Below, one piece after another: positions 24,207 through 33,557 of a DNA stretch of 42,059 nt. Below the pieces are notes generated by a model. It was not told the origin of the DNA, did no database searches, and saw only the letters and a list, made by a program, of their open reading frames with translations. This stretch comes from Nocardia ninae NBRC 108245. Its GTDB lineage: Bacteria > Actinomycetota > Actinomycetes > Mycobacteriales > Mycobacteriaceae. The stretch spans positions 1 to 42,059 of the forward strand of contig NZ_BJXA01000077.1 in assembly GCF_007990755.1 (NCBI RefSeq), in the 5' to 3' direction. Numbering within the stretch: position 1 is the first letter of the stretch; every line of letters starts with the position of its first letter. Position numbers and translations under genes: made by a program.

Positions 24207-25010
24207 GTGGTGAACGACGGGCGTGCGGTGGTGCTCGGTCCGGGCGGGGTGGTCGGCACCGCTTGGTTGCTCGGGGTGGCGGAAGGCTTGCGCCGCAACG
24301 GGATCGAGCTGGCCGACGCCGATCTGCTGGTCGGCACCTCGGCGGGCGCCATTGTCGGTGCGCTGCTGGCCGATGGCCGTGACCTTGCCGCACACGCGGA
24401 ACCGCCGACCGCCGCAGGGCCCGCGCCGCAGGTGGATCCGGTGGTGACGGCGCAGGTGCTCGAACTGCTGAGTGGCCCGGACGCCGCGACCGCCTGGCCG
24501 CGCGTTGCCGAGTTGGCGCTGAGCGCGTCGACCGGGCCCGAACGGTTACGGGTCGAGGGCTTGAAAGCCATGGTGGGCGAAGGGGATTGGCCGCACCCAC
24601 AGCTGCTGATCCCGACCGTCGATATTCACTCCGGTGCGCCGAAAGTGTGGCGCGGTACCGAGGGCGTGCCCGTGCACCTGGTGATCACGGCGAGTACCGC
24701 GATGCCGGGGATGGCCGCGCCGGTCACCATCGACGGCCGCCGCTACGTCGACGGTGCCCTGCGTAACGGCTCGAATGCCGATCTGGCCGAAGGCATGTCC
24801 ACGCTGGTGCTCATCGAGCCGCTCGCCCATCTCTTCGCGACCAAGATGCCGTCGAGCGTGCAGCGGGTCGCCCGGATCGTGCCGGACCCCGTCGCGCTCG
24901 ACATCTTCGGGCCGGACCTCAACGACGGGTCGGCCTGGACCGCGGTGTTCGGCACCGGCCTGCGGCAGGGCAAGGGCGCGGCCGACGAGATCCGTTCGAT
25001 CTGGGCCTAG
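24207..25010 (+). CDS. Patatin-like phospholipase family protein
   Basis: 267 aa. The N-terminus has the oxyanion-hole glycine stretch LGPGGVVGTAWLLGV. The serine nucleophile is in GTSAGA (GxSxG) at about residue 45, and the catalytic dyad Asp in YVDGALRNG (DGA), so the active site is complete. Patatins are acyl hydrolases of membrane or storage lipids. No signal peptide: probably cytosolic or membrane-peripheral. Start is GTG 24207 or, with better spacing to GAGAAGG, GTG 24210. It follows the L,D-transpeptidase by 42 nt and may be read with it. It converges on mscL; a palindrome covers both stop codons. Confidence 0.87.
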   Translation: MVNDGRAVVLGPGGVVGTAWLLGVAEGLRRNGIELADADLLVGTSAGAIVGALLADGRDLAAHAEPPTAAGPAPQVDPVVTAQVLELLSGPDAATAWPRVAELALSASTGPERLRVEGLKAMVGEGDWPHPQLLIPTVDIHSGAPKVWRGTEGVPVHLVITASTAMPGMAAPVTIDGRRYVDGALRNGSNADLAEGMSTLVLIEPLAHLFATKMPSSVQRVARIVPDPVALDIFGPDLNDGSAWTAVFGTGLRQGKGAADEIRSIWA

Positions 25011-25035
25011 GGCCTGTCGCAAAGTCCGGCCCTAG
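25007..25035. terminator. Short inverted repeat spanning both convergent stop codons
   Basis: CTAGGGCC (25007-25014) and GGCCCTAG (25028-25035) are a perfect 8-bp pair with a 13-nt loop; the patatin TAG and the mscL stop are inside the arms. It probably acts as a shared weak terminator. Confidence 0.5.
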
Positions 25036-25487
25036 CGGCGCAGCGAGGTATCGAGCTCGGGGTCGTTCTCGATCGCGTGGTCCGCGGCCCGCTGGGCGCG
25101 CACGGCGTCGTGGCGTTCGGCGAGCAGGTCGCGGATCTCGATGAGCAGTTCGGTCTCGGTCGGCTCGGCGGCCTTGGTGGTGCCGAAGCGGTTCTTGATC
25201 GTCTTCATCGGCAGCATCAGCACGAAATACAGCACGGCGGCGACCACGAAGAAGTTGATGAACGCGGTGATGATCGGGCCGACCTGGATGAAGGTCGCCG
25301 GCTTGCTCGCGATCAACTGGACGCCCAGACCCAGCTCGTTCTGACTGCCGAACACGGCTAGCAGGGGGTTCACGACGCCCTTGGTGACCGAGGTGACCAC
25401 CGCGGTGAACGCGGTACCCATGACGACGGCGACGGCGAGGTCGATGACGTTCCCGCGCATCAGGAACTCTTTGAACCCCTTGAACAT
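25032..25487 (-). CDS. mscL: Large-conductance mechanosensitive channel
   Basis: 151 aa from ATG 25487 (GGAG ten nt upstream). MscL opens under membrane tension and releases solutes on hypo-osmotic shock. The family start MFKGFKEFLMRGNVIDLAVA includes TM1 (to about residue 42, VVMGTAFTAVVTSV). TM2 is IITAFINFFVVAAVLYFVLM at about 70-90, and the C-terminal bundle helix is TETELLIEIRDLLAE. All are in normal order and length. An open frame adds 12 residues upstream, but MFKGF is the conserved start. Monocistronic, convergent with the patatin gene. Confidence 0.95.
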   Translation of the reverse strand: MFKGFKEFLMRGNVIDLAVAVVMGTAFTAVVTSVTKGVVNPLLAVFGSQNELGLGVQLIASKPATFIQVGPIITAFINFFVVAAVLYFVLMLPMKTIKNRFGTTKAAEPTETELLIEIRDLLAERHDAVRAQRAADHAIENDPELDTSLRR

Positions 25488-25575
25488 GCGCACAACTCCG
25501 ATCTGAGGTAGACGTCGAAGCATCCGATGCTAACGGCAGCCGAGGCCCGTCGTTGACTCAGCAATTGTGCGGCGA

Positions 25576-25591
25576 ACCGGCCTTCGCCGGT
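25576..25591 (-). terminator. Small hairpin after the SDR gene
   Basis: ACCGGC and GCCGGT form a 6-bp stem with a CTTC loop 27 nt downstream of the SDR stop. No T tract; weak evidence. Confidence 0.35.
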
Positions 25592-25617
25592 GAGTAATGC
25601 GATTCAGCTATAACTCG

Positions 25618-26352
25618 TCAGTTGCGGCGTGCGAAGCGACCCGCGTCCGCCTGATCACGGGGCTTGACGATGATCTGGTCGAGGTTCACATGCGACGGCC
25701 GCGAGGCGACGAAGCCGACGATCTCCGCGATGTCCTGCGCGACCAGCGGATCGATGCCCTCGTAGACCTTCGCCGCGCGCTCCTCGTCGCCGTCGAAACG
25801 CACCAGTGAGAACTCGGTTTCCACTGCGCCGGGCGCGATTTCGGTGAGCCGCACCGGCCGGCCGAGCAGCTCTCCGCGCAGCGTGCGGTGCAGCACGGCC
25901 TGGGCATGCTTGGCCGAGGTGTAACCGGCGCCGTTGTCGTAGGCGACGAAGGCGGCGACCGAGGTGATGGTGACGATGAGGCCGTCGCCGGAGGCGATCA
26001 GCTTGGGCAGCAACGCCTTTGTGACGCGCAGCGTGCCGAGCACGTTGGTCTCCCACATCCAGCGCCAGTCGTCGAGGTCGGCGTCGGCCACCGTGGCCAG
26101 GCCCTTGGCGCCGCCCGCATTGTTGACCAGCACGTCGGCCCGCTCGATCGCGTCGGCGAAGGCGCGCACCGAGTCGTCGGAGGTCACATCGAGTTCCAGT
26201 GCGGTGCCGCCGATCTCGTCGGCGACGCGCTGCAGGCGATCGAGCCTGCGGGCGCCGACATAGACGTGGTAGCCCTGCTTGGCCAGTTCCCGGGCGGTGG
26301 CCTCCCCGATGCCGGAGCTGGCTCCGGTGACGACAGCGGTGCGAGTGCTCAT
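25618..26352 (-). CDS. Short-chain dehydrogenase/reductase (Rv0484c-like)
   Basis: 244 aa, classical SDR. The cofactor-binding TGASSGIG lies at 10-16, NNAG at 77-80, and the catalytic residues are S131 and Y144xxxK148 (GYTSAKHA). Basic residues after strand 2 (GARRLDRL) suggest NADP(H) preference. Substrate unknown. Start ATG 26352 with AGGA upstream. Same position as Rv0484c, between the L,D-transpeptidase region and mshA. Divergent from the alpha/beta hydrolase, with 71 nt between start codons. Confidence 0.9.
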   Translation of the reverse strand: MSTRTAVVTGASSGIGEATARELAKQGYHVYVGARRLDRLQRVADEIGGTALELDVTSDDSVRAFADAIERADVLVNNAGGAKGLATVADADLDDWRWMWETNVLGTLRVTKALLPKLIASGDGLIVTITSVAAFVAYDNGAGYTSAKHAQAVLHRTLRGELLGRPVRLTEIAPGAVETEFSLVRFDGDEERAAKVYEGIDPLVAQDIAEIVGFVASRPSHVNLDQIIVKPRDQADAGRFARRN

Positions 26353-26423
26353 GCCTGCGATCCTAAATGCAGGCCGTTTGCGGACAGGAGCGCTGTTGCG
26401 GGGATCACCGTTAGCCTGACGTC

Positions 26424-27245
26424 ATGGCTATACGGGACGCGGTGAGCGCGGATGGCACCAACATCGTCTATCGCGTGAGCGGTCCGGCCGACGCGCGGCC
26501 GCTGGTGATGTTGCACGGCTGGTCGGCGAATCTGCGCTGCTGGGGCCGGGCGGCCGACGACCTCGCCGCCCGCTTCCGGGTGATCGCGGTCGACCTGCGC
26601 GGCCACGGTTATTCCGACGCGCCCGCCACGGGTTACGACGATCCGAAGAACTGGGCGGCCGACGTCGCGGCCGTGCTGGCGGGGGAGGGCATCGAGTCCG
26701 GCGCGATCTTGCTCGGCTGGTCCTACGGCGGCATCGTGCTCAGCGACTACCTGACCGCCTACGGCACCGGCGCGATCGCGGGCGCCGTGTTCACCGGTTC
26801 GCAGGCCAATATCGGGCGCGGCGTGCCCGGCGCCGCGAGCGGTTCCGCGATGCAGGCCGCGATGCCCGGTGTTTTCGAGGAGAGCGCGGGTCGCGCGGTG
26901 CGCGCGTTCGGGGCCTTCGGCAATGCCAACACCGGCCCCGGCGCGGACAAGGGCGCCGACGCCCAACGACTGTTCGGCACCAGCCTCGCCACCGCGCCCG
27001 CGATCCGCAAAGCGCTGTTCTACCGCACCGTCGACAACACCGAAACCCTTCGCGCACTGGATATTCCGGTCTTGGTACTGCACGGCACCGCCGACCCGGT
27101 GGTCCCGATCGAGAACGGCCGTTACATCTTCGAGGCGGTGCCCGAGGCCCGCGCCTCGTTCTGGGAAGGGGCCCAGCACGGGCTGTTCATCGAGGACCCG
27201 GCCCGCTTCGTAGGCGAGATCAGCATGTTCGCCGACAGCCTGTGA
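26424..27245 (+). CDS. Alpha/beta-fold hydrolase
   Basis: 273 aa. The oxyanion-hole motif is VMLHGWSANLRCW, the nucleophile elbow GWSYGGIV (GxSxG with Tyr), the acid likely in HGTADPVVPI, and the His in GAQHGLFIEDP, so the triad is complete. Resembles haloalkane dehalogenase/haloperoxidase-like esterases; substrate unknown. No signal peptide. TAGCCT lies six nt before ATG 26424 and there is no Shine-Dalgarno, so translation is probably leaderless. Not part of the M. tuberculosis order in this slot as I recall it. Confidence 0.88.
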   Translation: MAIRDAVSADGTNIVYRVSGPADARPLVMLHGWSANLRCWGRAADDLAARFRVIAVDLRGHGYSDAPATGYDDPKNWAADVAAVLAGEGIESGAILLGWSYGGIVLSDYLTAYGTGAIAGAVFTGSQANIGRGVPGAASGSAMQAAMPGVFEESAGRAVRAFGAFGNANTGPGADKGADAQRLFGTSLATAPAIRKALFYRTVDNTETLRALDIPVLVLHGTADPVVPIENGRYIFEAVPEARASFWEGAQHGLFIEDPARFVGEISMFADSL

Positions 27246-27383
27246 ATCGGGCGAACCGGACTGGGGAAATCCGAGTTGTCCCAGGTGGCGTCGCCGCCCA
27301 GTTGTGAGTGAGTTCACCAATCGTCTGTGATAGCTCTCACTTGGCGGCGTGACGGCATGGAGGCCGGGAATGCAACGTGCACT

Positions 27384-28805
27384 ATGGATAGTGTGAGTCA
27401 ACGCCCGGACCTACGGCCGAACCGTGTCGCCGTGCTATCGGTGCACACCTCACCACTGGCTCAACCGGGCACCGGCGACGCGGGCGGCATGAACGTCTAC
27501 GTGCTGCAAACCGCTCTGCAGCTGGCCCGACGCGGCACCGAGGTGGAGATCTTCACCCGGGCCACCGCCTCCAATCTGCCGCCCGTGCAAGAAGCGGGCC
27601 CCGGTGTGCTGGTGCGCAACGTGGTGGCCGGCCCCTTCGAAGGCCTCGACAAACACGATCTGCCCACCCAGCTCTGCCCGTTCACCGCGGAAGTGCTGCG
27701 CCAGGAGGCGCGCCATCTGCCGGGCTACTACGACCTGGTGCACTCGCACTACTGGCTGTCCGGTCAGGTCGGCTGGCTGGCCAGGGACCGCTGGCGGGTG
27801 CCGCTGGTGCACACCGCGCACACGCTGGCCGCGGTGAAGAACGCCGCGCTCGCCGACGGTGACTGTCCGGAGCCGCTGACTCGCGAGATCGGCGAGAAGC
27901 AGGTGATCGCCGAGGCGGATCGGCTGGTCGCCAATACCGCGGACGAGGCCCGCCAGCTCGTCGAGCTGTACGGCGCGCAACCCGAGCGAATCGACGTGGT
28001 GCCGCCGGGTGCCGACCTGACCCGGTACCAGCCGGGCGACAAGGCCGAGGCCCGTGCGGCCCTTGGTCTCGCCATGGACGAGCAAGTGGTCGCGTTCGTC
28101 GGGCGCATCCAGCCGTTGAAGGCCCCGGATGTGCTGGTGCGCGCCGCGGCCGAGGTGCTGCGCACCGATCCCACCCATAAACTGCGCGTCCTGATCGTCG
28201 GCGGGCCGTCCGGCACCGGCCTGGACCGGCCGGACGCGTTGATCGAACTCGCCGCCGCGCTCGGCATCGCCGATCGGGTCACCTTCATGCCGCCGCAGCC
28301 GCCGGACCGGCTGGTGCTCGTCTACCGCGCCGCCGATCTGGTCGCGGTCCCGAGTTACAACGAATCCTTCGGCCTGGTCGCCATCGAGGCCCAGGCCAGC
28401 GGCACCCCGGTGCTCGCGGCCGATGTCGGCGGGCTGGGCACCGCCGTCCGGCACGGCGAAAGCGGCCTGCTGGTGCCCGGCCACCGCACGCCGGATTGGG
28501 CGGGTGCCCTGAGCTACCTTCTCGACGACCCCGAACGCCTGCGCCGGATGAGCGGGCGCGCGGTCGAGCATGCCGCCAACTTCTCCTGGGAACACACCGC
28601 CGATGGACTGCTCGACAGCTACTCCGCCGCCCTGACCGATTTCCGGGCCGAGCGGGCCGGACTCGGCGCGGGGCGGATCGCCGCGGGCAGCGGCGCGCTG
28701 CGTGCCGACGTGCGCGAGTGGGTACCCGGTGAACGCACTAACCTGGAACCGAATCAGGCCAGGTCGCGGGCGCTGTGGCGGCGCCGGATGGGAGCACGCC
28801 GGTGA
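27384..28805 (+). CDS. mshA: D-inositol-3-phosphate glycosyltransferase, mycothiol synthesis
   Basis: 473 aa. MshA joins UDP-GlcNAc to 1D-myo-inositol 3-phosphate, the first step of mycothiol, the actinobacterial glutathione substitute. The GT-B glycosyltransferase signature is strong: [20 protein letters not shown] at the start, [54 protein letters not shown], and the E-x7-E motif in [20 protein letters not shown] 27384 or GTG 27393 are both possible; no clear Shine-Dalgarno. It is the first gene of a tight operon with the YbjN and ROK genes (4-nt overlaps), as in Rv0486-Rv0487. Confidence 0.95.
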   Translation: MDSVSQRPDLRPNRVAVLSVHTSPLAQPGTGDAGGMNVYVLQTALQLARRGTEVEIFTRATASNLPPVQEAGPGVLVRNVVAGPFEGLDKHDLPTQLCPFTAEVLRQEARHLPGYYDLVHSHYWLSGQVGWLARDRWRVPLVHTAHTLAAVKNAALADGDCPEPLTREIGEKQVIAEADRLVANTADEARQLVELYGAQPERIDVVPPGADLTRYQPGDKAEARAALGLAMDEQVVAFVGRIQPLKAPDVLVRAAAEVLRTDPTHKLRVLIVGGPSGTGLDRPDALIELAAALGIADRVTFMPPQPPDRLVLVYRAADLVAVPSYNESFGLVAIEAQASGTPVLAADVGGLGTAVRHGESGLLVPGHRTPDWAGALSYLLDDPERLRRMSGRAVEHAANFSWEHTADGLLDSYSAALTDFRAERAGLGAGRIAAGSGALRADVREWVPGERTNLEPNQARSRALWRRRMGARR

Positions 28806-29308
28806 ACGAGGTGCAGACAACCGCTCAGCTGATCGAGGAGACGCTGCGCGACCGGGAGATCGAATACACCCGCTCCGGCGAGGAGACGTTCGTCGTCATC
28901 CTGCCCGGTGAGCGCAAACTCAAGACCTCGGTGATGCTCACCGTCGGCAAGCACGGGGTGCGCATCGAGTCGTTCGTCTGCCGCAAGCCGGACGAGAACT
29001 TCGAGGGCGTCTACAAATTCCTGCTGCGCCGCAATCGCAGGCTCTACTGCGTGGCCTACACCTTGGACCGGGTCGGCGACATCTACCTGGTCGGTCAGAT
29101 CTCCGCGCACGCCGTCACCGCCGACGAACTCGACCGCGTTTTCGGCCAGATCCTGGAGGCGGTCGACGCCGATTTCAACGTGCTGCTCGAACTCGGTTTC
29201 GCCACTTCCATTCGCAAGGAATGGAAGTGGCGGGTCTCGCGCGGGGAATCGCTGAAAAATCTGCGCGCCTTCGAACACTTGGTAGATACCGCCGATAAAC
29301 CGCGATGA
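28802..29308 (+). CDS. YbjN-domain protein (Rv0487-like)
   Basis: 168 aa from GTG 28802, which overlaps the mshA stop as GTGA and has GGGAG about eight nt upstream. The fold is that of YbjN/type III secretion chaperone-like proteins: [20 protein letters not shown] then [14 protein letters not shown], and later [16 protein letters not shown]. Members are often beside mshA in Mycobacteriales, but the role is unknown; a helper or stress role is a guess. Cytosolic. Its stop overlaps the ROK start (ATGA), so mshA, ybjN and ROK are translationally coupled. Confidence 0.85.
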   Translation: MNEVQTTAQLIEETLRDREIEYTRSGEETFVVILPGERKLKTSVMLTVGKHGVRIESFVCRKPDENFEGVYKFLLRRNRRLYCVAYTLDRVGDIYLVGQISAHAVTADELDRVFGQILEAVDADFNVLLELGFATSIRKEWKWRVSRGESLKNLRAFEHLVDTADKPR

Positions 29309-30210
29309 CCGTTCTCGCACTCGATATCGGCGCGACCAAGTTCGCGGCCGGTGTGGTGCACACCGGCAAGGAAGTGCGCGACGTACGCCGGGTGAATGTG
29401 CCACGAGAAGACGTCTGGGGCGCCTGTCGCGACCTGCTGCGCGCGGTGGCCGGCGACGCGACGATCACCGCCGTCGGCATCGGCTCGGCCGGCCCGGTCG
29501 ACGTGCGCACCGGCAGCACCGCCCCGCTGAACATTCCCGAATGGAAATCGGGCTTCGCGATCGTCGCCGCGGTGCGGGAGCTGTTCCCCACGGCCGCAAT
29601 CCGTTTCGCCATCGACGGCGCCTGCCTGGCACTGGCCGAGCATCACGTCGGCGCACTGCGCGGGGTGGCGAACGGGTTGGCGCTGACGGTCTCCTCCGGG
29701 ATCGGCGGCGGGCTCATCGCGGACGGCCGGGTGGTCCTCGGACGCACCGGCAACGCCGGTCATATCGGCCACATCGTGGTGCCCGGCTGGGATGTGCCCT
29801 GCCTGTGCGGTGGCGTCGGCTGTGTCGAGGCGGTCGCCAGCGGCATGTCCTCGGTGCGCTGGGCGGTCGCGCAGGGCTGGCCGGGCAGCACCGGCGTGCA
29901 ACTCGCCGAGGACGCGCACAACGGCAACGAGATTGCCCTCGCGGCGCTGCACCGAGCAGGTACCGCGCTCGGTCAGGCGATCGCCTCGGCGGCGGCGCTG
30001 CTCGACGTCGACCGCGTGGTGATCGGCGGTGGCTTCGCACAATCCGGTGCGCCGCTGTGGGATCCGATGCGGGCGGCGCTGGCCGTACACGCGCGCCTGG
30101 ACTTCCTGCGCGGCATCAGCGTGGTGCTGTCCGAGATCACCGACGGCGCCACCCTGGTCGGTGCCGGTGTGCTGGCGACGGGCGACGCGGGCACCGACGA
30201 CCTCGGCTGA
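29305..30210 (+). CDS. ROK-family sugar kinase-like protein with altered motif
   Basis: 301 aa. The N-terminal phosphate-binding LALDIGATKFAAG is normal for ROK, D104 (FAIDGACLAL) is in the catalytic base position, and the zinc-binding CLCGGVGCVE is intact at 166-175. The usual GEIGH motif is GHIGH here: the glutamate that contacts sugar hydroxyls is a histidine at 153. No helix-turn-helix is present, so it is a kinase-like protein rather than a NagC-type repressor; M. tuberculosis Rv0485 near mshA is a ROK regulator, so this is not its simple equivalent. Coupled to ybjN by ATGA overlap. Confidence 0.85.
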   Translation: MTVLALDIGATKFAAGVVHTGKEVRDVRRVNVPREDVWGACRDLLRAVAGDATITAVGIGSAGPVDVRTGSTAPLNIPEWKSGFAIVAAVRELFPTAAIRFAIDGACLALAEHHVGALRGVANGLALTVSSGIGGGLIADGRVVLGRTGNAGHIGHIVVPGWDVPCLCGGVGCVEAVASGMSSVRWAVAQGWPGSTGVQLAEDAHNGNEIALAALHRAGTALGQAIASAAALLDVDRVVIGGGFAQSGAPLWDPMRAALAVHARLDFLRGISVVLSEITDGATLVGAGVLATGDAGTDDLG

Positions 30211-30303
30211 CCGCAGGACAGCCGGGGGACCTGGCCCAGCCGGTGACCGCGGGCCGCCGGGGAACGATGTGACGGCAATTTCCGCACATGGAAAGATGGC
30301 CGC

Positions 30304-31041
30304 ATGACGTACACCCTCGTGCTGCTGCGCCACGGCGAGAGCGAATGGAACGCCCTGAACCTGTTCACCGGCTGGGTGGACGTGCACCTGACCGACAAGG
30401 GCATCGCCGAGGGCAAGCGGGCGGGGGAGCTGCTGGCCGAGCACGGCATCCTGCCCGATGTCGTCTACACCTCGCTGCTGCGCCGCGCGATCAGCACCGC
30501 GAATATCGCGCTGGACGCCGCCGACCGGCACTGGATCCCGGTGATCCGGGACTGGCGCCTCAACGAGCGGCATTACGGTGCGCTGCAAGGCAAGAACAAG
30601 GCGCAGGTCAAGGAGAAGTACGGCGACGAGCAGTTCATGCTGTGGCGCCGCAGCTACGACACCCCGCCGCCGCCGATCGACCCGGACGACGAGTACAGCC
30701 AGGAGGGCGACGCCCGCTACGTCGGCATCGACGTCCCGAAGACCGAATGCCTGCTCGACGTGGTGCGCCGGATGGTCCCGTACTGGGAGGACACCATCTC
30801 CAAGGACCTGCTCACGGGTAAGACGGTCCTGATCGCCGCGCACGGCAACTCGCTGCGCGCCCTGGTCAAGCACCTCGATCAGATCTCCGACGAGGACATC
30901 GCCGGCCTGAACATCCCCACCGGCATTCCGCTGCGCTACGAACTGGACGACAACCTTCGCCCGGTGCGCCCTCGCGAGTACCTGGACCCGGAAGCGGCCG
31001 CCGCGGGCGCTGCCGCCGTCGCCAACCAGGGCGGTAAGTAG
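30304..31041 (+). CDS. gpmA: 2,3-bisphosphoglycerate-dependent phosphoglycerate mutase
   Basis: 245 aa. Interconverts 3- and 2-phosphoglycerate in glycolysis and gluconeogenesis. The phosphohistidine motif [10 protein letters not shown] is at 7-16, [14 protein letters not shown] contains the acid residue, and the second His is in [15 protein letters not shown]. Length and motifs are those of dPGM enzymes. ATG 30304 with GGAAAG upstream. It follows the ROK gene by 93 nt and matches Rv0489 (gpm1), which also precedes senX3 in M. tuberculosis; here an accessory segment of about 6 kb intervenes. Confidence 0.95.
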   Translation: MTYTLVLLRHGESEWNALNLFTGWVDVHLTDKGIAEGKRAGELLAEHGILPDVVYTSLLRRAISTANIALDAADRHWIPVIRDWRLNERHYGALQGKNKAQVKEKYGDEQFMLWRRSYDTPPPPIDPDDEYSQEGDARYVGIDVPKTECLLDVVRRMVPYWEDTISKDLLTGKTVLIAAHGNSLRALVKHLDQISDEDIAGLNIPTGIPLRYELDDNLRPVRPREYLDPEAAAAGAAAVANQGGK

Positions 31042-31059
31042 TCCTCACTCCGGCACCGC

Positions 31060-31093
31060 AACGCGCCGCAACCCGATTCGGGTGCGGCGCGTT
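31060..31093 (+). terminator. Hairpin terminator after gpmA
   Basis: Arms AACGCGCCGC (31060-31069) and GCGGCGCGTT (31084-31093) with an inner CCCGA/TCGGG pair and a short T run (GTTT). It ends the gpmA transcript 18 nt after its stop. Confidence 0.8.
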
Positions 31094-31367
31094 TGCCGTT
31101 TCAGCTCATCGAACGCCGACCCGGCGGTCGTGCTGGCTAGTTGCTGAGGAGTCGGTCCAGAGTCGGGTCTGCGCTGGTCAGGGGTGTTCTTCGCCACAGC
31201 GTCGTGTTCAGTGCCAGTGGCGGATGGCTAGTTCGGAAGAGTGCACAGTAAGCGTTGGTTCTCGCGCGTGTTCGCTGGTGACGCGCGCACTTCCCGGCAT
31301 TTGGGCACGTCATTGCCATTTCAAGTGCGGTATGTGAATCTCTATTCGGAATCGGTACGTGTTACCC
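31094..31367. other. Intergenic stretch without recognised gene
   Basis: About 270 nt between the gpmA terminator and the cocE-like promoter. It is less GC-rich than its surroundings. A 65-codon open frame from 31241 has no family resemblance, no Shine-Dalgarno and runs into the promoter, so it was not called. GGCTAGTT appears twice (31134 and 31224 region), without known meaning. Confidence 0.5.
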
Positions 31368-31414
31368 CTTGTCATTACCGACAAGTAGGTATGTACACTT
31401 TGGTCGTTCGACCA
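31368..31414 (+). promoter_or_regulatory. Promoter of the first cocE-like gene with two palindromes
   Basis: TTGTCA (31369-31374), a 19-nt spacer and TACACT (31394-31399) form a promoter. CTTGTC-N6-GACAAG (31368-31385) covers the -35. TGGTCG-TT-CGACCA (31401-31414) covers the predicted transcription start. Two separate sites suggest control by one or two repressors. Confidence 0.5.
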
Positions 31415-31437
31415 GCCCGAGAGGTAGATCACTCCTG

Positions 31438-33495
31438 ATGAAGCACGCGTTGCGGTTCACAGTCGCGGCAGTTGCCGCCGCGATGCTCGTCCCGTTCCTC
31501 ACCAGCGGCGCTTCTGCCGCACCGGCCCCGACCGGTCCCGACGGCGGAGCCGCGGGCGCGGCTTGGCAGGCGGCCCAGGACGGTCCGCAGCAGTATCCGA
31601 ACATCCACATCGAGTGGGACGTCCCCATCACGATGAGCGACGGAACGGTCTTGAAGGGCAATGTCTATCGCCCTGCGGACGCTGCCAGCCGGCCCATCGA
31701 TACGCCGACGCCCACGGTGGTCAACCTGACGCCCTACACCAAGCTGGTGTCGAACCTGGCCGACCACGCGCAGTCCATCCCCGGCCTGTCCGACGCGCTG
31801 CTCGGGCTGTTCCGCGAGATCGACATGAGCGGCACCCCGCTGTCCGGCGTCACCGACCTGACCAAGGCCTTCGGCGGCGGCGAACTGCGCAACTTCACCG
31901 TCGACCGTCAGCTCATCAAGAGCGGCTACTCGCAGGTCGTCGTCGACGTGCGCGGCACCGGCTTCTCCCAGGGCACCTGGGACATGCTGCGCCAGCGCGA
32001 ACAGCAGGACACCGTCGAGGTGATCGACTGGGCCGCGCGCCAGCCCTGGTCCAACGGCCGCATCGGCATGAACGGCATCTCCTACTCCGGCATCAACCAG
32101 GTGCAGGCCGCGCAGCAGAACCCGCCCGCGCTGAAGGCGATCTTCCCCGTGGTGCCCGGCAGCGACCTGATGAACGACGTGCTCGCGCCCGGCGGCGGAT
32201 TCGGCTTCAACTTCATCCCGCTGTGGCTGACCGCGATCAACGGTCTCAAGCTCGTCCCCGACCTCGCGTCGGTGCTCAACGGGCAGTTCGACACCAAGTG
32301 GCTGGCCGATCGCGTGCGAGATCCGTTGACCTTCATGGATGTCCTGCTCAACGTCTACACCACCGCGCGCGTCGAGGACCTCGATCCGCGCGCCAAGGAA
32401 CTGCTCACCGGCAGCTCCCGCCCGCGCGACGGCTGGCTCAGCGATCCGTCCGAGATTCAGGTGCCGACCTTCGTCACCGGTGGCTGGCACGATCTGTTCA
32501 CCTACTCGGAATCGAAGATCTACAACGAGATTCCGCTGCCCGCCGGGCAGAAGCAGCTGCTGATGGGCAACACCTACCACGTCAACTCGGGCAACGAGTA
32601 CGCCAAGCCTGGCCTGCCGCCGCGACTGGATGTGTTGCAGCGCGCGTGGTTCGACAAGTGGCTCAAGGGCATCGACAACGGCATCGATCAGTACGGCCCG
32701 ATCACGCTGCGCCAGCAGGGCGGTGGCTGGATCACCACCGGCTCGTTCGCCGACCCGAGCGTGACCGCCGATGCGCAGTCCGTGACGCATCAGCGGATGT
32801 ACCTGTCCGCCGACCCGAGTGGCACCGCGAACAGCGTCTACGACGGATCGCTCACCGCGGCCGCCAACGGCGACACCGCGCGGTTGTCCATCGCGCCCGG
32901 CCTGACCAGCCTGTGCTCCAACGATGCGGCGCAGGGCAGCGCGGGCATCCTGTCGATCATCGACGGCTGCGCCAAGGACTCCAGGATCCAGGAGACCAAC
33001 GGGCTCACGTTCACCAGTGCGCCGGTCGCCGAGCCGACCTCGGTGTCCGGGCGGATCGCGGTGCGGCTCAACACCGTTCAGGACGCCGCCGACGGCTACT
33101 GGGTGGTCACCGTCAACGATGTCGCGCCGGACGGTCAGTCCACCGTGCTGTCCTCCGGGCAGATCATGGCTTCGCTGCGTGAGATCGACGAGGCCAACAG
33201 CAGCAAGTCGGCCAACGGCGACTACACCGATCCGCGGCCGTTCACCTCGCTGGAGCACCGGCAGCCGACGGTGCCCGGTGAGGCGACGACCCTGGATATC
33301 ACCATGCCCGCCACCGAGGCTTTGCTGAAGCCGGGGCATCGGCTGCGCGTCGATGTCTATGCGGGCAATTTCCCGAAGGGCCTGCCGATTCTGCCGATGC
33401 TGCTCGATACCGGGCTGAAGGCGCAGCATGTGCAGTTGGATCCGAATCGGCCGAGTTTCGTGAATGTGCCGGTGCGGGGAAACCCCGGTTGGTGA
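31438..33495 (+). CDS. Secreted CocE/NonD-family hydrolase, copy 1
   Basis: 685 aa from ATG 31438. Signal peptide with hydrophobic core about residues 7-22, predicted cut after ASA at 28. The S15/CocE alpha/beta-hydrolase domain has the nucleophile S215 in MNGISYSGIN (GxSxSG), preceded by VVVDVRGTGFSQG, which is characteristic. The acid and His are likely in the TGGWHDLFTYSE and NTYHVNSGNEY regions. A C-terminal jelly-roll (PepX_C) domain follows from about residue 440. Family members hydrolyse esters or act as Xaa-Pro dipeptidyl-peptidases; substrate unknown, though export suggests an extracellular ester or peptide. Followed by a terminator and a close paralog. Confidence 0.88.
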   Translation: MKHALRFTVAAVAAAMLVPFLTSGASAAPAPTGPDGGAAGAAWQAAQDGPQQYPNIHIEWDVPITMSDGTVLKGNVYRPADAASRPIDTPTPTVVNLTPYTKLVSNLADHAQSIPGLSDALLGLFREIDMSGTPLSGVTDLTKAFGGGELRNFTVDRQLIKSGYSQVVVDVRGTGFSQGTWDMLRQREQQDTVEVIDWAARQPWSNGRIGMNGISYSGINQVQAAQQNPPALKAIFPVVPGSDLMNDVLAPGGGFGFNFIPLWLTAINGLKLVPDLASVLNGQFDTKWLADRVRDPLTFMDVLLNVYTTARVEDLDPRAKELLTGSSRPRDGWLSDPSEIQVPTFVTGGWHDLFTYSESKIYNEIPLPAGQKQLLMGNTYHVNSGNEYAKPGLPPRLDVLQRAWFDKWLKGIDNGIDQYGPITLRQQGGGWITTGSFADPSVTADAQSVTHQRMYLSADPSGTANSVYDGSLTAAANGDTARLSIAPGLTSLCSNDAAQGSAGILSIIDGCAKDSRIQETNGLTFTSAPVAEPTSVSGRIAVRLNTVQDAADGYWVVTVNDVAPDGQSTVLSSGQIMASLREIDEANSSKSANGDYTDPRPFTSLEHRQPTVPGEATTLDITMPATEALLKPGHRLRVDVYAGNFPKGLPILPMLLDTGLKAQHVQLDPNRPSFVNVPVRGNPGW

Positions 33496-33515
33496 TGCCG
33501 GCCTGAATATCTCGC

Positions 33516-33557
33516 AAGGGCGTCTTCGTCTCGAATGATTCGAGCGAAGGCGCCCTT
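33516..33557. terminator. Hairpin terminator between the two cocE-like genes
   Basis: Long stem AAGGGCG...CTCGAA paired with TTCGAG...CGCCCTT, one bulged T at 33529 and a TGA loop; T residues follow on the plus strand (CTTTGG, then GTTTTC). It separates transcription of the two paralogs. Confidence 0.75.

Noticed and set aside
22896-24395. 499-codon open frame on the minus strand
   Set aside because: Antisense to the L,D-transpeptidase with complete catalytic motif; repetitive low-complexity translation.
31241-31438. Possible 65-aa gene
   Set aside because: No Shine-Dalgarno, no family resemblance, overlaps the promoter of the CocE-like gene.
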